Part shown: in pieces, positions 1 to 7,222 of the stretch | Layout of the letters: the number at the start of each line of letters is the position of its first letter | Position numbering within the stretch: the first letter of the stretch is position 1 | NCBI GenBank assembly: GCA_041495845.1 | Contig: JBGQDM010000082.1 | Span: 1-14,669 of the forward strand | Length of the DNA: 14,669 bases | Direction: 5' to 3' | DNA from: JBGQDM01 sp041495845 | Lineage (GTDB): Bacteria; Acidobacteriota; Terriglobia; Terriglobales; Acidobacteriaceae | Position numbers and translations under genes: made by a program | The notes under the pieces: model-generated | What the model saw: the letters and a program-made list of their open reading frames with translations, nothing else | Database searches by the model: none | Told to the model about the DNA's origin: nothing

Positions 1-92
1 CCGACCGAATGAAAATACTCGGCCAAACTTTGCGCCAGAGCCCGCGCTTCGCGCGAATCCTGTTGATAGAGGACGACGCTTAAGGCCCGCAT
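1..92 (-). CDS. N-terminal fragment of an unassigned protein (possibly NAD kinase)
   Basis: An ATG at 92-90 opens a reading frame that runs leftwards off the window. It is preceded by a good Shine-Dalgarno (GAGGTGG, about 3-4 nt before the ATG). The 30 visible residues begin MRALSVVLYQQDSREARALA and continue as a helix-like stretch ending near YFHSVG. A hydrophobic strand followed by an Ala/Leu-rich amphipathic helix is what the start of a Rossmann-like domain looks like. NAD kinase N-termini have this pattern, and nadK is often found in xseB neighbourhoods, but 30 residues cannot decide it. The gene follows xseB on the same strand with a 112-bp gap that contains a hairpin. That a coding start is present is fairly likely; the function is a guess. 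Confidence 0.5.
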   Translation of the reverse strand, partial: MRALSVVLYQQDSREARALAQSLAEYFHSV

Positions 93-138
93 ATTCCACC
101 TCACTTCCGCATCCCGCGTTGGTACCGGGTTGCCGGCT

Positions 139-180
139 GGTTGCCTGGCGGCGCTGGCTGCAAGGCAACCCAAGCTTGGG
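139..180. repeat. Hairpin plus 12-bp palindrome between xseB and the next gene
   Basis: GGTTGCCT (139-146) and AGGCAACC (163-170) form a perfect 8-bp inverted repeat around a 16-nt loop. It abuts the 12-bp palindrome CCCAAGCTTGGG (169-180). GGTTGCC also occurs directly repeated at 128-134. Lying in the 112-bp gap between xseB and the next minus-strand gene, it could be an mRNA processing or attenuation structure. No clear T-tract follows on the minus strand. Confidence 0.4.
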
Positions 181-204
181 TGCGTGGCCGCGACGAAATC
201 CGGC

Positions 205-438
205 CTATTTCCGGCCCTTCTCGCTCGCGGCCTCAAATGGCTCGGCCTGGAGTTTTCCGTTCTGCTTGAGGAGAATATCTACCCGCCCCTCGGCTTGTTC
301 CAACTCGCGGCGGCAGGCGCCGGAAAGTTGCATGCCTTCTTCAAACAGAGCCAGCGACTTCTCCAGTGAAACTTCTCCACGCTCCAAATCGCCCACAATT
401 TTCTCCAGGCGTTGGAGACACTCTTCAAACTTTTCCAA
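205..438 (-). CDS. xseB: Exodeoxyribonuclease VII small subunit (XseB)
   Basis: XseB is the small non-catalytic subunit that binds the XseA catalytic subunit to form exonuclease VII, which degrades single-stranded DNA to oligonucleotides in the cytoplasm. The family signature is nearly complete: FEECLQRLEKIVGDLERGE, then SLEKSLALFEEGMQLSGAC, then LEQAEGRVDILL, a two-helix antiparallel coiled coil. I chose the TTG at 438 because AGGAG lies exactly 6 nt upstream, giving 77 residues. A TTG at 468 would add ten residues but has no Shine-Dalgarno, and an in-frame stop lies just beyond it. xseA, the usual upstream partner, is absent: the preceding same-strand gene is the HMT/MTHFR fusion, 90 bp away. 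Identity is firm; the start is moderately sure. Confidence 0.92.
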   Translation of the reverse strand: MEKFEECLQRLEKIVGDLERGEVSLEKSLALFEEGMQLSGACRRELEQAEGRVDILLKQNGKLQAEPFEAASEKGRK

Positions 439-528
439 CGGAAGCTCCTGCCTGTATTGTAGGCGCAAGTAGGAGTAGGAAAATCAGGAAAATTTCGTGC
501 CCGGAACTCTTGCGAGTACCGGTCTCGG

Positions 529-2385
529 TCAAGTTTTGGCGGGGGCGCTCAGAGCTTCCAAAACGTCCACCGCCAGATGGTAGCGTCCCATGGGCGCGCT
601 GATTTGCGCGCCTTGCACCATACCGCGAACGGCCATCAGCATTTCGCGGGCGATGGCCACGCCCTCGGCGCGGGCAGCTTCCGGACCCGCCGTGGCAGCC
701 ATGCGTTCCATGATCGAGTCGGGCACCGAGACCTTCAACTCATCCCGCATAAATTCAGCGTTGCGCAATGACAGCAAAGGCCATATGCCTGCGATCACAG
801 GGATGCGACAACCCTCAATGCGATGCAGGAAGACCTCTAGCAAGCGCAGATCGAACACTGGCTGAGTAACCGCGTAATCCGCACCGGCTTCCACCTTGTA
901 TTCAAAGCGCCGAATTTCCTCGTCGAGATTGGGCAGGCCCGGGTTGGCGCCCACACCAATGGCAAATCCGGTGGCGCTGCCAATCGGGTTGCCGCCGATG
1001 TCCAGACCGCGGTTCAAGTTGTGCACAATGTTGACCAGACCAATCGAGTCCACATCGAACACCGCGGTCGCGTCAGGATAACTACCCATCTTCGGGGGAT
1101 CGCCCGTGATGCAGATCAAGTTGCGGATGCCCACCGCGGCGGCGCCCAGCAAGTCCGACTGAATGCTGAGCACGTTGCGGTCGCGGCAGGTGTAATGCAG
1201 GATGGCCTCGACCCCCACCTGCTGTTGAATCAGCAGCGACAACGCCTGATTGCTCATGCGGGCGGAAGCGCGCGGGCTGTCGGGGATGTTGACCGCATCC
1301 ACGCCTACCGACTTGACGAAACGGGCACCCTCGATTTCGGCGGCGCTGATGGTGCCTTTGGGTGGCACGATCTCAACCATGGTAACGAATTCACCCTGCG
1401 CCAGGCGGGAGCCCAAGCGCGAGCGTTCGCTCAATGCAACTTCAGTGATGGGCGCAGCAGTTTGTTTTTTTTTCGCCGTGGGCGCCGCCGACACGCGAGA
1501 CTTCGCTTCCGAAGCGCGCAGCGCCGACTTCATCACGCGGATGTGGTCCGGCGTGGTGCCACAGCAGCCCCCCACCAGCCGCACTCCGGCGGCGATAAAT
1601 TTGCGCGCGTAACTCGCCATGTACTCCGGCGAACAGAGGTAGATGTTGCGGCCTTCCACGGAGCGAGGCGCACCGGCGTTGGGTTGCGCCGCCAGGGGCA
1701 AGTCGGTGGCCGCGTGCATCTGCTCAATGGCCTCGAGCATGGCGACCGGACCAACGCTGCAGTTGCAGCCGGCTACATCCGCGCCCCATTCGGTCAGTCG
1801 CGCCGCGAAAACTTCGGGACGCGATCCGTCCAGACAGTTGCCGTCCTCATCAATCGTGACCTGAGCCACCACCGGAATTGAGGGATCCAGCTCGCGGGCA
1901 GCCAGCAGCGCTTGCCGCAGTTCGTCCAGATAGCCAAAGGTTTCCAGGATGATCAGATCGATTCCGCCTTCGAGCAGCGCGGCAATTTGCTGGCGGAAGG
2001 CCGCGCGCGCTTCCTCGCGCGACGTTTTGCCCAAGGGTTCGATGCGGATTCCGAGTGGGCCCACGGATCCCGCCACCCAAGCGTCAAATGCCTTGGCCGC
2101 TTCCCGCGCCAGTCTGGCACCCGCGGCGTTGATTTCCTGTACCTTCCCACCCAGCGAATGCCGTGCCAGCCGGTAGCTGCTGGCGCCGAAGGTGTTGGTT
2201 TCAATCACCTGCGCCCCCGCCTGCAGATACTCGACGTGCACGTTGCGCACCATGTCCGGTTGCGACAGGTTGAGCTCGTCGTAGCAGCGATTGATGAACA
2301 CACCCTTGCCGTAGAGCACCGTACCCATGGCTCCATCACAGAGCACGGGGGTCTCCTTCAGGCGGGCGAGGAAATCAGACGGCAT
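529..2385 (-). CDS. Bifunctional homocysteine S-methyltransferase / methylenetetrahydrofolate reductase
   Basis: This fused enzyme of methionine/one-carbon metabolism (Bacillus YitJ type) is 618 residues from the ATG at 2385. Residues about 1-290 form the Zn-dependent homocysteine methyltransferase barrel: VLCDGAMGT near the N-terminus, the first zinc cysteine in AGCNCSVGP (C209) and the paired cysteines in VGGCCGTTP (C274, C275). A linker at about 295-315, rich in Ala and Lys, joins the MetF-like FAD barrel, which starts at VTMVEIVPPKG (about 333) and includes ICITGDPPK and YAVTQPVFD. The reductase half would supply 5-methyl-THF from 5,10-methylene-THF; the first half methylates homocysteine from a methyl donor. 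In-frame starts exist upstream (ATG at 2436), but family N-termini begin about ten residues before the LCDGAMGT motif, which favours 2385. Neither start has a convincing Shine-Dalgarno. The gene runs in the direction of xseB and may be co-transcribed with it. Confidence 0.93.
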   Translation of the reverse strand: MPSDFLARLKETPVLCDGAMGTVLYGKGVFINRCYDELNLSQPDMVRNVHVEYLQAGAQVIETNTFGASSYRLARHSLGGKVQEINAAGARLAREAAKAFDAWVAGSVGPLGIRIEPLGKTSREEARAAFRQQIAALLEGGIDLIILETFGYLDELRQALLAARELDPSIPVVAQVTIDEDGNCLDGSRPEVFAARLTEWGADVAGCNCSVGPVAMLEAIEQMHAATDLPLAAQPNAGAPRSVEGRNIYLCSPEYMASYARKFIAAGVRLVGGCCGTTPDHIRVMKSALRASEAKSRVSAAPTAKKKQTAAPITEVALSERSRLGSRLAQGEFVTMVEIVPPKGTISAAEIEGARFVKSVGVDAVNIPDSPRASARMSNQALSLLIQQQVGVEAILHYTCRDRNVLSIQSDLLGAAAVGIRNLICITGDPPKMGSYPDATAVFDVDSIGLVNIVHNLNRGLDIGGNPIGSATGFAIGVGANPGLPNLDEEIRRFEYKVEAGADYAVTQPVFDLRLLEVFLHRIEGCRIPVIAGIWPLLSLRNAEFMRDELKVSVPDSIMERMAATAGPEAARAEGVAIAREMLMAVRGMVQGAQISAPMGRYHLAVDVLEALSAPAKT

Positions 2386-2450
2386 GACCGCTCTAGAATA
2401 CAGCAGGCGCCCGAAGCCGACCAAAGACGGCACCATCCAAAAGGAGGAGT

Positions 2451-2459
2451 TGCTATAAT
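2451..2459 (+). promoter_or_regulatory. Extended -10 promoter for the beta-propeller lipoprotein gene
   Basis: TGCTATAAT is a perfect extended -10 element (TG-n-TATAAT). No good -35 is visible 17 bp upstream, which is normal for extended -10 promoters. Predicted transcription starts near 2466, about 48 nt before the preferred TTG start. The purine-rich AAGGAGGAG at 2441-2449 lies upstream of the -10 box, so it is not a usable ribosome site for this transcript. Confidence 0.6.
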
Positions 2460-2513
2460 CACAAATTCTGCATCTTAAGAGTGCTGGTTCGATTCTCCCT
2501 TGGAGTCCCTGGT

Positions 2514-3767
2514 TTGAAACGAGTCGTCGGTGTGCTTTTCGCGGTTGCTTGCTGCGGCCTTTGGCTGGCCTGCTCCGGCTATAAGAACAATGGTCCGACG
2601 GGTTCGACCACCACCGGTGTGCGTTTCCGGGCGTTTGTCAGCAATCGCACCGGAAGTTCCGGCGGGAACGGGGGCATCGATATTCTGGATGCGGCGAAGG
2701 ACCAGTTCACGCCCCGCGGCTTTATCGCGGTGGGTCCGGAACCGACCGCCATGTTCCTGTCCCAGGACCGCAAGTTCACCTTGGTTTTCAATCCGTCCAC
2801 CAATCAGGTGGCCGTAGTGGACAATGCCAAGGAATCCACCGTGGCCAACTTCGCAGTGGCGGACGCTGCCGACAGCATGGTGCTGTCCGCGGACGCGTCG
2901 CGCGTATTCGTGGCCGTGCGCAACGCGCCCGTCTTCGGGCAACCACCGGGAGCGGTGCAGGTCGTTTCTATTTCCAGCGGATCAACTTTGATTGCCGCGC
3001 TGCCCATCCCGGGAGTTCGTTGGTTGGCGCAGAGTGCCAACGGGAATCGGATTGTGGCGCTCTCTGACACCATGGACACCATCGCTGTGATTGCGCCCAG
3101 CAACGTGGGCACGAACACCAATCCGGTTACGCTGATTTCCGATGCCTCGCTGAGCCGGCCGGTAGCTGCCGTGATCACGTCCGACGGCACCACTGCCTAT
3201 GTGCTCAGCTGCGGGCCGCAGTGCGGCGGTACGGCCACCGCAGTGACGAAGGTGGATCTGACCGCCAACGCTGTCGTGGGCACCTCCATATCCCTGGGCA
3301 GCGCGGGCGGGACAACCGCGCTCCTGAGCGGCTCGACCCTCTTCGTTGCCGGAACGCCGCCCAGTCCGGGATGTGATCCCAGTACGCAACTGTGTGGAAC
3401 ATTCAGCGTGGTCGATCTCGCGGCAGGAATCGCCGCACCGCCCGTGCCCATCGCCGACGGCTACCACGGCCGCATCGCGCTTACCAGTAACGGACGGGCC
3501 TACGTTGGTTCCACCAACTGCACCAGCGTTACTTCGGGAACAGACTTGCGAGGCTGCCTCTCCATCGTCAACCTGCAAAGCAACAATGTGACGGTGGCGC
3601 CGAACGACGGAGATGTCACCGGTATCCAGCCGCTGCCAAATCGCAATGTGGTGTACGTGATTCAAAAGGGCGAGTTGAAGATTTACGACGCCACCACCGA
3701 CAAAACCCAGGACAAGCAGCTCGACATCGTCGGCCAGGCGGTGGATGTAGTTGTGCCCGACCGCTAG
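2514..3767 (+). CDS. Secreted beta-propeller lipoprotein, YncE/lactonase-like
   Basis: This is a predicted exported protein of 417 residues. The N-terminus MKRVVGVLFAVACCGLWLAC is a basic n-region plus hydrophobic core ending at Cys20 in an imperfect lipobox, so lipid anchoring is likely. The mature part repeats about every 45-50 residues a pattern of hydrophobic strand, SxDGxxxYV-like turn and VVDL-like strand. Examples are SQDRKFTLVFNPSTNQVAVV, LSADASRVFVAV, ITSDGTTAYVLS and LTSNGRAYVGS, typical of YncE/40-residue beta-propeller blades. No enzymatic motif is evident, so the role (binding, scaffold, lactonase-like) is unknown. I chose the TTG at 2514 because GGAG lies 8 nt upstream and the signal peptide then starts ideally; a GTG at 2481 would give 428 residues without a usable ribosome site. 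Two Cys pairs in the second half (near CGPQC and CDPSTQLC) suggest extracytoplasmic disulfides. It converges on the acylase gene with a 4-bp stop overlap. Confidence 0.8.
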   Translation: MKRVVGVLFAVACCGLWLACSGYKNNGPTGSTTTGVRFRAFVSNRTGSSGGNGGIDILDAAKDQFTPRGFIAVGPEPTAMFLSQDRKFTLVFNPSTNQVAVVDNAKESTVANFAVADAADSMVLSADASRVFVAVRNAPVFGQPPGAVQVVSISSGSTLIAALPIPGVRWLAQSANGNRIVALSDTMDTIAVIAPSNVGTNTNPVTLISDASLSRPVAAVITSDGTTAYVLSCGPQCGGTATAVTKVDLTANAVVGTSISLGSAGGTTALLSGSTLFVAGTPPSPGCDPSTQLCGTFSVVDLAAGIAAPPVPIADGYHGRIALTSNGRAYVGSTNCTSVTSGTDLRGCLSIVNLQSNNVTVAPNDGDVTGIQPLPNRNVVYVIQKGELKIYDATTDKTQDKQLDIVGQAVDVVVPDR

Positions 3768-6232
3768 GGTTGCGCTGGAGCGGCCGTCCCGGGCTTCGCC
3801 GGGGTCAGCAGCAGCCGCTGGACGGCGGAACGCTGCACGGCGTCCGCAGAAAAAGGTAGCTCGAAGGTTCTGCCCTCATACCACGCTTTCCACTGGTCCA
3901 TGTAATACGGACTCAAGAAGTTGCCCGCCTGCCCGGTCACAACGTTGAGCGTGCTGTGATCGAAGTCGGCCAGATCAACCGTCATCCTCTCTGACGGTCC
4001 AAAGTCACGTCCGACCTGCTTCAGCGTGTACGAACCGCCCGACTGAGGATGCAGCCCCGGCCCCGTCCATCTCCCGATGAGTGGAAGTCGTTCGAGCACG
4101 GGATGGCGAATTTCAATCGGCGCGGCTTTTCCCCAACGCCACGACTTCAAGTCCGCCGGCGCTTCGGGCGAACCGATCGCTGCCTCCACCGCCGCGACCA
4201 GCAGCGCATCGTAGTCGGAGTACTTTGCCGGCAGCCACCGGGCGGGGCGTTGCGTGAATACATTGTCCAGCCACACGGACGACATCGACCATCCGTAGGT
4301 CTTCCAGGAGAGCGACGCTTCGTTGTCGTCCTCAGGCCGCGGCGGCGCGCCTCCAAGCTTCGGTTCGAGCAAGAGCCGGGCCAATTGCCGCCGGGAGCGG
4401 ACGGTGATGGTGGCCGCGATGGAATCCGAGGTCAGGCGACCGTCCCAGTCGCGGAGCAGATCGCGGGCTTGTTGAGCGCGCGGCGACAGGTTCCTGGCGT
4501 GACTCAGCGCGGAGGCAAATTGTTCGGCGCAGGCCTGATCGAAAGCGGAATATACGTCCGTCTGCAGGGCAAGCATGTCTGCGGCGGACAACTGTTTGCC
4601 CGACTCCAGCACGCGATAGATGCGCTCGGTACGCCAGGGAGCATCCCACTCCGTGCTCAGGCTGTAACGATACTTGTCGGGGGTGATGCGACCGTTGGCC
4701 GTGCCCAAAATTCCCGAGGGCGGATCGTAGACACGGGGCATGTCGTCGAAGGGAACGTAGCCCTTCCATCCGTGGGCATCATCGCTGCCACTTACGGGCA
4801 GGCTGCCATCCCCCGCGGCACGAAGGGGCACTCGCCCCGTGGCCTGATAGCCGATGTGCCCGTCAACGTCGGCATAGACAGCGTTCTGGGCGGGCGCTCC
4901 CCACGTGGACAGCGCGCGCCGGAATTCCTCCCAGTTCTGGGCCGTGTCAAGATCGAAGAATGGAGTATTGAAAACATCGTAGAGAGTCCATTGCAGCGCC
5001 AGCTTGCGCGCTTCTCCGGGAACAAGCTCGCTGATCACCGGGCCGTGACGAGTGACCACGACATCCAGCTTCACGTCGGGCCGACCTTTGACGTGAATGG
5101 TTTCGGCACGATGTTCCGGCGCGCTCCATCCCAGCGGGGTGCGGTACTTGCCCTCGGCGTTGAATTCCTCGACGAATACGTCTTCGACGGTGGGGCCGAG
5201 GTTGGTGAATCCCCACGCGATGCTCTGGTTGTGGCCGACGATGACAAAGGGAACGCCGGGTAGGGTGACTCCCGCGGTATCCACATTGCCCGCGCGCAGG
5301 TGAGCTTCATACCAGAGATTCGGCATCTGATGGCTGAGATGCATGTCATTGGCGAGCAGCGGCTTGCCGGAGACAGTGTGCTCACCGGAGACAACCCAGT
5401 TGTTGGAGCCGGCGCGCAAGGGGTCGCGTCCCGGCAACGGCGGCAGTGCGGACTGGAATTTCGCCACCGCTATCGAGTCCATGTCGTCATCGTCTTCCGA
5501 CTGCGCCGGAATGCGCTGCTCTGGCGCGATCCCTTCCACCTCCGGAGGATGATCATGGCTGGAGGAATTAACGAACAGATCGGCGGTCAGCTCCGGACCG
5601 AGCTTGGCCAGAATCTTCTCCCGCGCCAAGGCAGAGTGGTAGGTGCCGTGGTTGAGGTCCTGCACCATACGCGCACCGATGAGGAAACAGTCTTCCAGAG
5701 TCCAGGGTTGAGGCCGGTAGCCAATCAGGCGAAATTCAATGGGAGGATGGCCCTGTTGCGCCTCGAGCGATGCATTGACGCCGCGGACATAGGCCTCAAA
5801 AAACGATCGATCCCGCGCGGAGAGCGCGGCGGCCGCCCGTCGGGCCGCGCCGCGCAGGCCCAAGATGCGTTGTTCCCGATCATGTTGAAGCAGGTCCGGG
5901 CCGAGGATTTCAGCCGTATCGCCCGCCGCAAAACGCCGCATGATGTCCATCTGCCACAGGCGGTCTTGCGCGGTAACGAACCCCTGCGCGAAAAACAAAT
6001 CGTCCAGACTGGCGGCGTCAATTGTCGGAACGCCGTGTCCGTCGCGCGTCACGACCACGTTCTGCTGCAGTCCGGGCACCCTCAGGGTACCGTCCAGCTG
6101 CGGTAGTGCGGAGCGGGCCACGCCGTAGAGGTAGAACACCCCTGCCGCGATGGCGACAACGACCAGTACCAACAAGCGGCGCAGCCACCGGCCGGCTGAA
6201 CTACGGGGCGGGGAAGAAATGGTCGTGAGCAT
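3764..6232 (-). CDS. Penicillin acylase family Ntn-hydrolase, membrane anchored
   Basis: An 822-residue member of the penicillin G acylase / cephalosporin acylase / AHL-acylase superfamily (amide hydrolysis by an autoprocessed alpha/beta enzyme, usually periplasmic). Residues about 18-37 are one strong hydrophobic segment after an Arg-rich start, so a signal anchor. The alpha part contains VTRDGHGVPTI and the typical FFAQGFVTAQDRLWQMD. The autocatalytic site is in AGSNNWVVSG, making Ser276 the predicted nucleophile and beta-chain N-terminus. It is followed by KPLLANDMHL and, later, VGHNQSIAWGFTNLGPTVEDVF. An acidic EDDDD stretch (246-250) lies in the part expected to be the excised spacer. 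Length fits the family. Substrate cannot be told: beta-lactam, acyl-homoserine lactone or peptide amide are all possible. A TAGAAT box about 10 nt upstream of the ATG (minus strand, 6247-6242) would give a very short leader; no Shine-Dalgarno is evident. Confidence 0.9.
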   Translation of the reverse strand: MLTTISSPPRSSAGRWLRRLLVLVVVAIAAGVFYLYGVARSALPQLDGTLRVPGLQQNVVVTRDGHGVPTIDAASLDDLFFAQGFVTAQDRLWQMDIMRRFAAGDTAEILGPDLLQHDREQRILGLRGAARRAAAALSARDRSFFEAYVRGVNASLEAQQGHPPIEFRLIGYRPQPWTLEDCFLIGARMVQDLNHGTYHSALAREKILAKLGPELTADLFVNSSSHDHPPEVEGIAPEQRIPAQSEDDDDMDSIAVAKFQSALPPLPGRDPLRAGSNNWVVSGEHTVSGKPLLANDMHLSHQMPNLWYEAHLRAGNVDTAGVTLPGVPFVIVGHNQSIAWGFTNLGPTVEDVFVEEFNAEGKYRTPLGWSAPEHRAETIHVKGRPDVKLDVVVTRHGPVISELVPGEARKLALQWTLYDVFNTPFFDLDTAQNWEEFRRALSTWGAPAQNAVYADVDGHIGYQATGRVPLRAAGDGSLPVSGSDDAHGWKGYVPFDDMPRVYDPPSGILGTANGRITPDKYRYSLSTEWDAPWRTERIYRVLESGKQLSAADMLALQTDVYSAFDQACAEQFASALSHARNLSPRAQQARDLLRDWDGRLTSDSIAATITVRSRRQLARLLLEPKLGGAPPRPEDDNEASLSWKTYGWSMSSVWLDNVFTQRPARWLPAKYSDYDALLVAAVEAAIGSPEAPADLKSWRWGKAAPIEIRHPVLERLPLIGRWTGPGLHPQSGGSYTLKQVGRDFGPSERMTVDLADFDHSTLNVVTGQAGNFLSPYYMDQWKAWYEGRTFELPFSADAVQRSAVQRLLLTPAKPGTAAPAQP

Positions 6233-6324
6233 GAAATTGAGATTCTACGTTGACCAGCGACAAACCGGTAGATGATCGAGCTGGTAACGCCAGCGGCGGC
6301 GTACCGGGCGGTGCCGCAACCCCG

Positions 6325-6333
6325 TGCTATGCT
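6325..6333 (+). promoter_or_regulatory. Candidate extended -10 promoter for the Fur-family gene
   Basis: TGCTATGCT fits TG-n-TAnnnT. Predicted transcription starts near 6340, downstream of the alternative TTG start at 6250 and 27 nt before the ATG at 6367, which is part of why I prefer the latter. No clear -35 or Fur-box palindrome was seen around it. Confidence 0.4.
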
Positions 6334-6366
6334 GAGGGCCACTGCGGGCCGCGCGCCCCACACCGC

Positions 6367-6867
6367 ATGTTGCAGAAGCGCATTGACGATCAGCCCGTGA
6401 TTTCGCGCGAAATGATGCGCGAAGCCGAAGACATTTTCCGCGCCCACCTCAAACGCGTTGGGCTGAAGCAGACGGAACAGCGCAGCGTGATCCTGCGCAC
6501 CTTCCTCGAAACCCGCGAACATCTTTCTACCGATGAACTGCACCGGCTGGTCACCAAAAAAGACGCCGGCATCGGCTATACCACGGTCTATCGCACGCTC
6601 AAACTGCTGGCCGAGTGCGGGCTGGCCAGCGCCGTCGAGTTTCACGACGGCAAAGCGCGTTTCGAACACCAGTACAACCGCCGCAGTCACCACCACATGG
6701 TGTGCACCGGCTGTGGCAGTTCAGTGGAGTTTTTCTCTTCCGAACTGGATCGACTGGAACAAGAGGTTGGGCGCAAATACCACTACGAAACCACCCGGCA
6801 TACCTTCCAGATTTACGGCCTGTGCGAGGAATGCCGCCGGAAAGACAATGGGCGCCGGGTCGTGTGA
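6367..6867 (+). CDS. Fur-family ferric uptake / metal-responsive transcriptional regulator
   Basis: A cytoplasmic metal-dependent DNA-binding repressor of 166 residues from the ATG at 6367. The winged helix spans about 25-95: LKQTEQRSVILRTFLE, then STDELHRLV, then the recognition helix GYTTVYRTLKLLAECGLA. The dimerisation/metal domain has the HHH stretch at 108-110, CTGC (C113, C116) and CEEC (C153, C156), which together form the structural zinc site. At the position where Bacillus PerR has its oxidation-sensitive Asp104 (PerR CTSCGKIVDF, here CTGCGSSVEF) this protein has Glu121, which argues for Fur-type rather than PerR-type sensing. A TTG at 6250 would add 39 residues of low-complexity sequence unlike the family; an ATG pair at 6412-6417 is another option. 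The gene is divergent from the acylase and ends just before the transposon, which appears inserted in its terminator. Confidence 0.92.
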   Translation: MLQKRIDDQPVISREMMREAEDIFRAHLKRVGLKQTEQRSVILRTFLETREHLSTDELHRLVTKKDAGIGYTTVYRTLKLLAECGLASAVEFHDGKARFEHQYNRRSHHHMVCTGCGSSVEFFSSELDRLEQEVGRKYHYETTRHTFQIYGLCEECRRKDNGRRVV

Positions 6868-6886
6868 AGTTTCTTAGGAGCGTCGG

Positions 6887-6916
6887 CCGGACTTCGCTTC
6901 CGGGGACTCCCCTTCT
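6887..6916 (+). terminator. Probable fur terminator, interrupted by the transposon
   Basis: Two overlapping hairpins follow the fur stop: CCGGA (6887-6891)/TCCGG (6899-6903), and GGGG (6902-6905)-ACT-CCCC (6909-6912) followed by TTCT. The uninterrupted site would read CCCCTTCTTAATT, a short T-rich tail. The transposon duplicated CCCCTTCT and split this tail, so the hairpin survives on the left while the rest of the tail is now at 10154 onwards. The stems are short. Confidence 0.4.
6909..6916. repeat. Left target-site duplication CCCCTTCT
   Basis: The 8-bp sequence CCCCTTCT directly abuts the left terminal inverted repeat and is repeated exactly at 10154-10161 next to the right one. Eight to nine bp is the usual duplication length for the IS1 family. 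Confidence 0.9.
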
Positions 6917-6935
6917 GGTAGTGGGCTGTTTTGAA
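6917..6935 (+). repeat. Left terminal inverted repeat of the IS1-type element
   Basis: GGTAGTGGGCTGTTTTGAA matches the reverse complement of 10135-10153 at all 19 positions. The GGTnnTG tip is typical of IS1-family ends. Similarity stops inward of position 19. A TTGACC (6937-6942) starts two bases inside the repeat and could be part of an outward-in promoter. Confidence 0.92.
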
Positions 6936-6982
6936 TTTGACCGGCCTTTGCGCAATCCAAAATCTGTGCCATGATGGGGACT

Positions 6983-7222
6983 ATGCAAAAGCGCTCAAGC
7001 AAGACTGATTTCTCACAAGACGCCCTGAGGGTTGTTGAGCAGACAATCGGAGCCCCCCTTGCAGTAGAGAGGCCCAAGAATCCCGCCGCTGTTTCACTGG
7101 GGAGGCTGGGCGGATTGAAGGGCGGAAAAGCGCGAGCTCAAGCCTTGTCGCCCGAGAAGCGTAAGGCAATCGCCAAGAAGGCCGCAAAAATGCGATGGAA
7201 AACAGCGAGGAAAACGATATAA
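6983..7222 (+). CDS. Small basic KGG-like protein (unknown function, element cargo)
   Basis: A 79-residue, strongly basic protein. The first half is variable (MQKRSSKTDFSQDALRVVEQ), the second half carries NPAAVSLGRLGGLKGGKARA, then LSPEKRKAIAKKAAKMRW, ending in a Lys/Arg tail. I know this AAVxLGRxGGLKGGKARA-xLSPxxRxxIAKKAAxxRW pattern from many small hypothetical proteins across bacteria. It resembles the KGG repeats of stress-induced YciG-like proteins. The charge and helix-forming Ala/Lys pattern suggest nucleic-acid binding; that is inference. ATGs at 6971 and 6974 are alternative starts and no start has an ideal ribosome site. It is the first gene inside the left repeat and lies directly upstream of the structured-RNA candidate, ending at about the RNA's likely promoter. 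Confidence 0.7.
   Translation: MQKRSSKTDFSQDALRVVEQTIGAPLAVERPKNPAAVSLGRLGGLKGGKARAQALSPEKRKAIAKKAAKMRWKTARKTI

Noticed and set aside
1021..1881. Long plus-strand frame of 286 codons opposite the HMT/MTHFR gene
   Set aside because: It is antisense to a well-recognised enzyme, is rich in Arg/His/Gly as expected for a GC-rich shadow frame, and has no family resemblance.
2441..2449. AAGGAGGAG as ribosome site for the lipoprotein gene
   Set aside because: It lies upstream of the TATAAT box, outside the predicted transcript, and more than 30 nt from any start codon.
4049..5263. Plus-strand frame of 404 codons opposite the acylase gene
   Set aside because: Shadow of the acylase coding strand; composition and lack of motifs are typical of antisense frames.
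6367..6867. PerR identity for the Fur-family gene
   Set aside because: The position equivalent to PerR Asp104 is Glu121 by eye alignment, so a Fur-type or unspecified family label is safer.
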